Origin: Terrimonas pollutisoli
GTDB taxonomy: Bacteria > Bacteroidota > Bacteroidia > Chitinophagales > Chitinophagaceae
Assembly (NCBI RefSeq): GCF_029360765.1
Contig: NZ_JARKNA010000001.1
Location: 496,001-560,000 of the forward strand
Reading direction: 5' to 3'
DNA length: 64,000 nucleotides
The notes under the pieces were generated by a model, which saw only the letters and a program-made list of their open reading frames with translations, did no database searches and was not told the DNA's origin. This document shows positions 61,311-64,000 of the stretch, one piece after another. Numbering within the stretch: position 1 is the stretch's first letter; the number at the start of each line of letters is the position of its first letter. The position numbers and the translations under genes are program-made.

Positions 61311-63068
61311 ATGAACACCTATCTTACGGGGTTGGACTGGGCTATTATTTTATTTTATTTCGCCATTATTGCCGGCATTTCCTGGTGGGCTGTCAAAAAG
61401 AAAGATAAAACTTCAGCTGATGACTATTTTCTGGCCGGCCGTCATTTGGGCTGGTTTGTGATCGGCGCTTCCATTTTTGCATCCAATATAGGATCAGAAC
61501 ATCTCGTAGGCCTGGCGGGTTCGGGTGCAACTGATGGAGTAGCACTTGCCCATTATGAATTGCACGCATGGTGCCTGCTGGTACTAGGATGGGTAATGGG
61601 GCCGTTTTTTATGCGGTCAAAAGTCTTTACGATGCCAGAGTTCCTGGAAAGAAGATTTACTCCAAAGGCAAGAACTGTTCTTTCCATTATTTCACTCATC
61701 GCTTATATACTGACAAAAATAGCGGTGGGCATTTATGCAGGAGGTATTGTATTCCGGGCCTTGTTGCCTGAAATAAATTTCATGGGAATGGATACCTTCT
61801 GGATCGGGTCCATTCTATTGATAATATTAACCGGTATATACACCATCATCGGCGGATTGCGTGCAGTGGTTTATACGGAAACGCTTCAGACTTTTGTGAA
61901 AATAATCGGGGCAATATTTGTTACCTATTATGGTTTACAAGCGCTGGGCGGATGGGATAAACTGAAGGAAATTTGTGGTAGCGAAATGTTTAATTTATGG
62001 AAACCAGTTGTGCCAGAAGGTGTGGATGCCACCTGGGCCCCGGTAAAAGAAGCCGGCAGGCAAGCCTGGTATTTTAATGATAAATACCCATGGCCAGGCA
62101 TGTTGCTCTGTGCACCCATTATCGGTTTATGGTATTGGTGTACCGACCAGTATATTGTGCAGCGCATATTGGGAGCACCGAATGAAAAGGAAGCAAGGCG
62201 TGGTTCTATATTCGCGGCCTTTTTAAAACTGACTCCTGTTTTTCTTTTTATCATTCCGGGAATGATCTGTTTTGCATTGGCAAAAAGCGGGATCAACCCT
62301 GACATTCAAAAAGAATTATTTGATGCAAACGGAGTCCTGATCAGGGATCGTGCACAAGCTGCTTTTCCTCTATTGGTCATGCATGTGCTTCCGATAGGAG
62401 TAAGAGGGATTGTGGTGGCGGGACTATTAGCTGCTTTGATGAGTGCCCTTGCCGGAGTATTCAATGCTTCTTCATCTCTCTTTACAATGGATTTTTATTC
62501 CAGGATAAGACCCAGAGCCTCGCAGGCTCAGTTGGTTCGGGTAGGTCGTGTGGCAACGGTCGTGATGGTAATTATCGGGATACTTTGGATTCCCGTGATC
62601 CAGGGAGCAAAAGGGCTTTATGATTATTTACAGGGTATCCAGGCATACCTCGCACCACCGATATTTGTGGTTTTCTTTTTTGGAGTTTTTATGAAGCGGT
62701 TAAATGGTCCGGGATGTCTTGCCACCTTGCTCACGGGTTTTGCTATGGGACTTTTTCGCCTGATTGTGGACACGCCAGTTAAACTCGGGGGTGCTGCTTA
62801 TGCAGAAGGCTCTTTCCTTTGGATCGTTAATAATATTTTCTTCCAATATTATAGCTTGCTGATAACTATTGTCTGCATCATCGTATTCTTGGTTGTTAGC
62901 TATGCAACAAAGCAACCTGATTATACAAAGATTGCCGGTCTCACTTTTTCTACAATGTCGGAACAGGACAGGATGGAAACCCGTTCATCATGGAATTGGA
63001 AAGATGTGGGCCTCTCGGTTCTGCTTGTTGCAGTAATCATAGCCATTTATCTGTATTTCACAGGATAG
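61311..63068 (+). CDS. SSS-family sodium/sugar symporter, probably xylose carrier
   Basis: A 585-residue membrane protein with about 14 transmembrane segments, similar to vSGLT. Motifs: DDYFLAGRHLGWFVIGASIF, ASNIGSEHLVGLAGSGA (first helix with sodium site), RSKVFTMPEFLERRFTPKAR, TGIYTIIGGLRAVVYTETLQ and GLLAALMSALAGVFNASSSL, which carries the conserved Ser/Ala cluster. It imports a monosaccharide with sodium. Its position 30 bases after xylA makes xylose the best guess. The C-terminal loop ends with an additional helix. Confidence 0.92.
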   Translation: MNTYLTGLDWAIILFYFAIIAGISWWAVKKKDKTSADDYFLAGRHLGWFVIGASIFASNIGSEHLVGLAGSGATDGVALAHYELHAWCLLVLGWVMGPFFMRSKVFTMPEFLERRFTPKARTVLSIISLIAYILTKIAVGIYAGGIVFRALLPEINFMGMDTFWIGSILLIILTGIYTIIGGLRAVVYTETLQTFVKIIGAIFVTYYGLQALGGWDKLKEICGSEMFNLWKPVVPEGVDATWAPVKEAGRQAWYFNDKYPWPGMLLCAPIIGLWYWCTDQYIVQRILGAPNEKEARRGSIFAAFLKLTPVFLFIIPGMICFALAKSGINPDIQKELFDANGVLIRDRAQAAFPLLVMHVLPIGVRGIVVAGLLAALMSALAGVFNASSSLFTMDFYSRIRPRASQAQLVRVGRVATVVMVIIGILWIPVIQGAKGLYDYLQGIQAYLAPPIFVVFFFGVFMKRLNGPGCLATLLTGFAMGLFRLIVDTPVKLGGAAYAEGSFLWIVNNIFFQYYSLLITIVCIIVFLVVSYATKQPDYTKIAGLTFSTMSEQDRMETRSSWNWKDVGLSVLLVAVIIAIYLYFTG

Positions 63069-63180
63069 ATTATTTTTAGGTGATTGGTTGAGTAGTTGAA
63101 TTAAAAAAACATAATCTTTGCCGACTATTCAAACAAACCGATTTTCAATCAATTAAATAACTATTCAACTGATATAACCA

Positions 63181-64000
63181 ATGTTGATGCATCAAACTAT
63201 GCGATGGTTCGGACCCAATGACCCGGTTAGCTTATCAGATATCCGGCAGGCAGGATGTGAAGGAGTGGTAACCGCTCTTCATCATATAGCGGTCGGTGAT
63301 GTATGGACGGTGGATGAAATCAATAAAAGAAAAGTGGCGGTGGAAGAAGCCGGTATGACATGGACCGTGATCGAAAGTCTGCCGGTTCACGAAGACATAA
63401 AAAAACAAACCGGGAAATATCCTGAATACATCGAAAATTATAAACAAAGCCTGCACAATGTTGCCGCCTGTGGATTAAAGGTTGTGACGTATAATTTTAT
63501 GCCCATTCTCGATTGGATGAGAACGGATATTTATTACACGGTAGCAGATGGAAGCAAAGCGTTGCGATTTGAGAAATCTGCCTTTATTGCTTTCGATCTT
63601 TTTTTATTGAAACGTCCCGGTGCTGAAAAAGATTATACCGCTGAAGAAATAAAAAAAGCGCAACAACGCTTAAAGTCAATGACGGATGAAGAAGAGGAAA
63701 TTCTTTACCGCAATGCCTTATTAGGCTTGCCGGGAAGCGAAGAAAGATTTACACCCGAGCAGATATTGGCAGCATTAAAGACGTATGAACATATTGATGC
63801 TGCTAAACTGAAGGAGCATCTCTTTTATTTTTTGCAACAGGTAGTACCGGTAGCCGAAGAATGTGGTTTGAAAATGGCTATTCACCCGGATGATCCTCCT
63901 TTTCCGCTATTAGGTTTGCCACGAATTGTGAGTACAGAACAAGACGCTAATGAACTGCTCGCGGCTGCTCCATTGCCTGCGAATGGTTTGTGTTATTGCA
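63181..64000 (+). CDS. uxuA: Mannonate dehydratase, 3' end outside window
   Basis: The frame starts at ATG 63181 (a second ATG at 63187 is equally possible: [14 protein letters not shown]) and is open to the last base of the window, 273 codons. [61 protein letters not shown] and [20 protein letters not shown] are characteristic of UxuA, which converts D-mannonate to 2-keto-3-deoxygluconate with a divalent metal. It follows the xylose operon by 112 bases and links glucuronate released by GH67 to central metabolism. The C-terminal part is not visible. Confidence 0.92.
   Translation, partial: MLMHQTMRWFGPNDPVSLSDIRQAGCEGVVTALHHIAVGDVWTVDEINKRKVAVEEAGMTWTVIESLPVHEDIKKQTGKYPEYIENYKQSLHNVAACGLKVVTYNFMPILDWMRTDIYYTVADGSKALRFEKSAFIAFDLFLLKRPGAEKDYTAEEIKKAQQRLKSMTDEEEEILYRNALLGLPGSEERFTPEQILAALKTYEHIDAAKLKEHLFYFLQQVVPVAEECGLKMAIHPDDPPFPLLGLPRIVSTEQDANELLAAAPLPANGLCYC

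Overview
The window looks like chromosomal DNA of a Bacteroidota bacterium, most likely a Chitinophagaceae-like soil or plant-matter degrader. The reasons are two SusC/SusD pairs, lipoproteins and Tat-exported enzymes of the kind found in polysaccharide utilisation loci (PULs), AraC and LacI regulators beside them, starts without clear Shine-Dalgarno sites, and many GC-rich palindromic intergenic repeats. I saw no rRNA, tRNA, CRISPR array, transposase or phage gene.

Layout. 0-7.3 kb is mixed: a beta-propeller protein cut by the left edge, a GNAT acetyltransferase, a TPR/SMP-30 protein, an SPFH membrane protein, and a two-gene unit of a DUF488 protein with an unusual N-terminal domain plus an unrecognised partner. 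7.4-18.2 kb (minus strand) is a sugar-acid locus: GntP permease, FAH-family 2-keto-3-deoxy-pentonate-type dehydratase, SMP-30 lactonase, IlvD/Edd pentonate-type dehydratase and a SusC/SusD pair. 18.4-29.7 kb (plus strand) begins with an AraC regulator and an FGGY (gluconokinase-like) kinase. Two pairs of an exported RraA-like aldolase and a Tat-exported enolase-superfamily dehydratase follow, with a BASS transporter between the pairs, then a Tat-exported Gfo/Idh oxidoreductase, a DJ-1/PfpI protein and an alpha/beta hydrolase. This is the best candidate here for an undescribed system: dehydration and aldol cleavage of sugar acids outside the cytoplasm, with a 2-oxoacid imported.

29.9-49.2 kb (minus strand) is a glucuronoxylan PUL: a CE4-like/CE15 fusion, a sialate-O-acetylesterase-type esterase, a TolB-like propeller, a double cupin, two exported Gfo/Idh proteins, a DUF6807 protein, GH10 xylanase, GH43, an SDR, GH67 alpha-glucuronidase and two tandem LacI regulators. 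Each LacI gene is preceded by the same operator-like palindrome. Divergent from it (49.6-57.4 kb, plus) lie SusC, SusD, a terminator and a GH2 enzyme. 57.4-64 kb carries an AraC regulator divergent from xylulokinase, class II xylose isomerase, an SSS sodium/sugar symporter and mannonate dehydratase (cut by the right edge).

Working together, GH10, GH43, GH67 and the esterases would release xylose and (methyl)glucuronate from acetylated, lignin-linked xylan. Xylose would enter by the SSS carrier and pass through XylA/XylB, and glucuronate would run towards UxuA. The 7.6-13.2 kb locus would add an oxidative, Weimberg-like or gluconate route for aldonates.

Non-coding structure is rich: a 198-bp element with perfect 20-bp terminal inverted repeats, two 182-187-bp multi-hairpin elements flanking one esterase gene, short palindromes that supply stop codons for several genes and one that is inserted in frame in a gene, a four-copy 50-bp degenerate repeat, and C-terminal gene fragments of a GH10 and a GH3-like enzyme.
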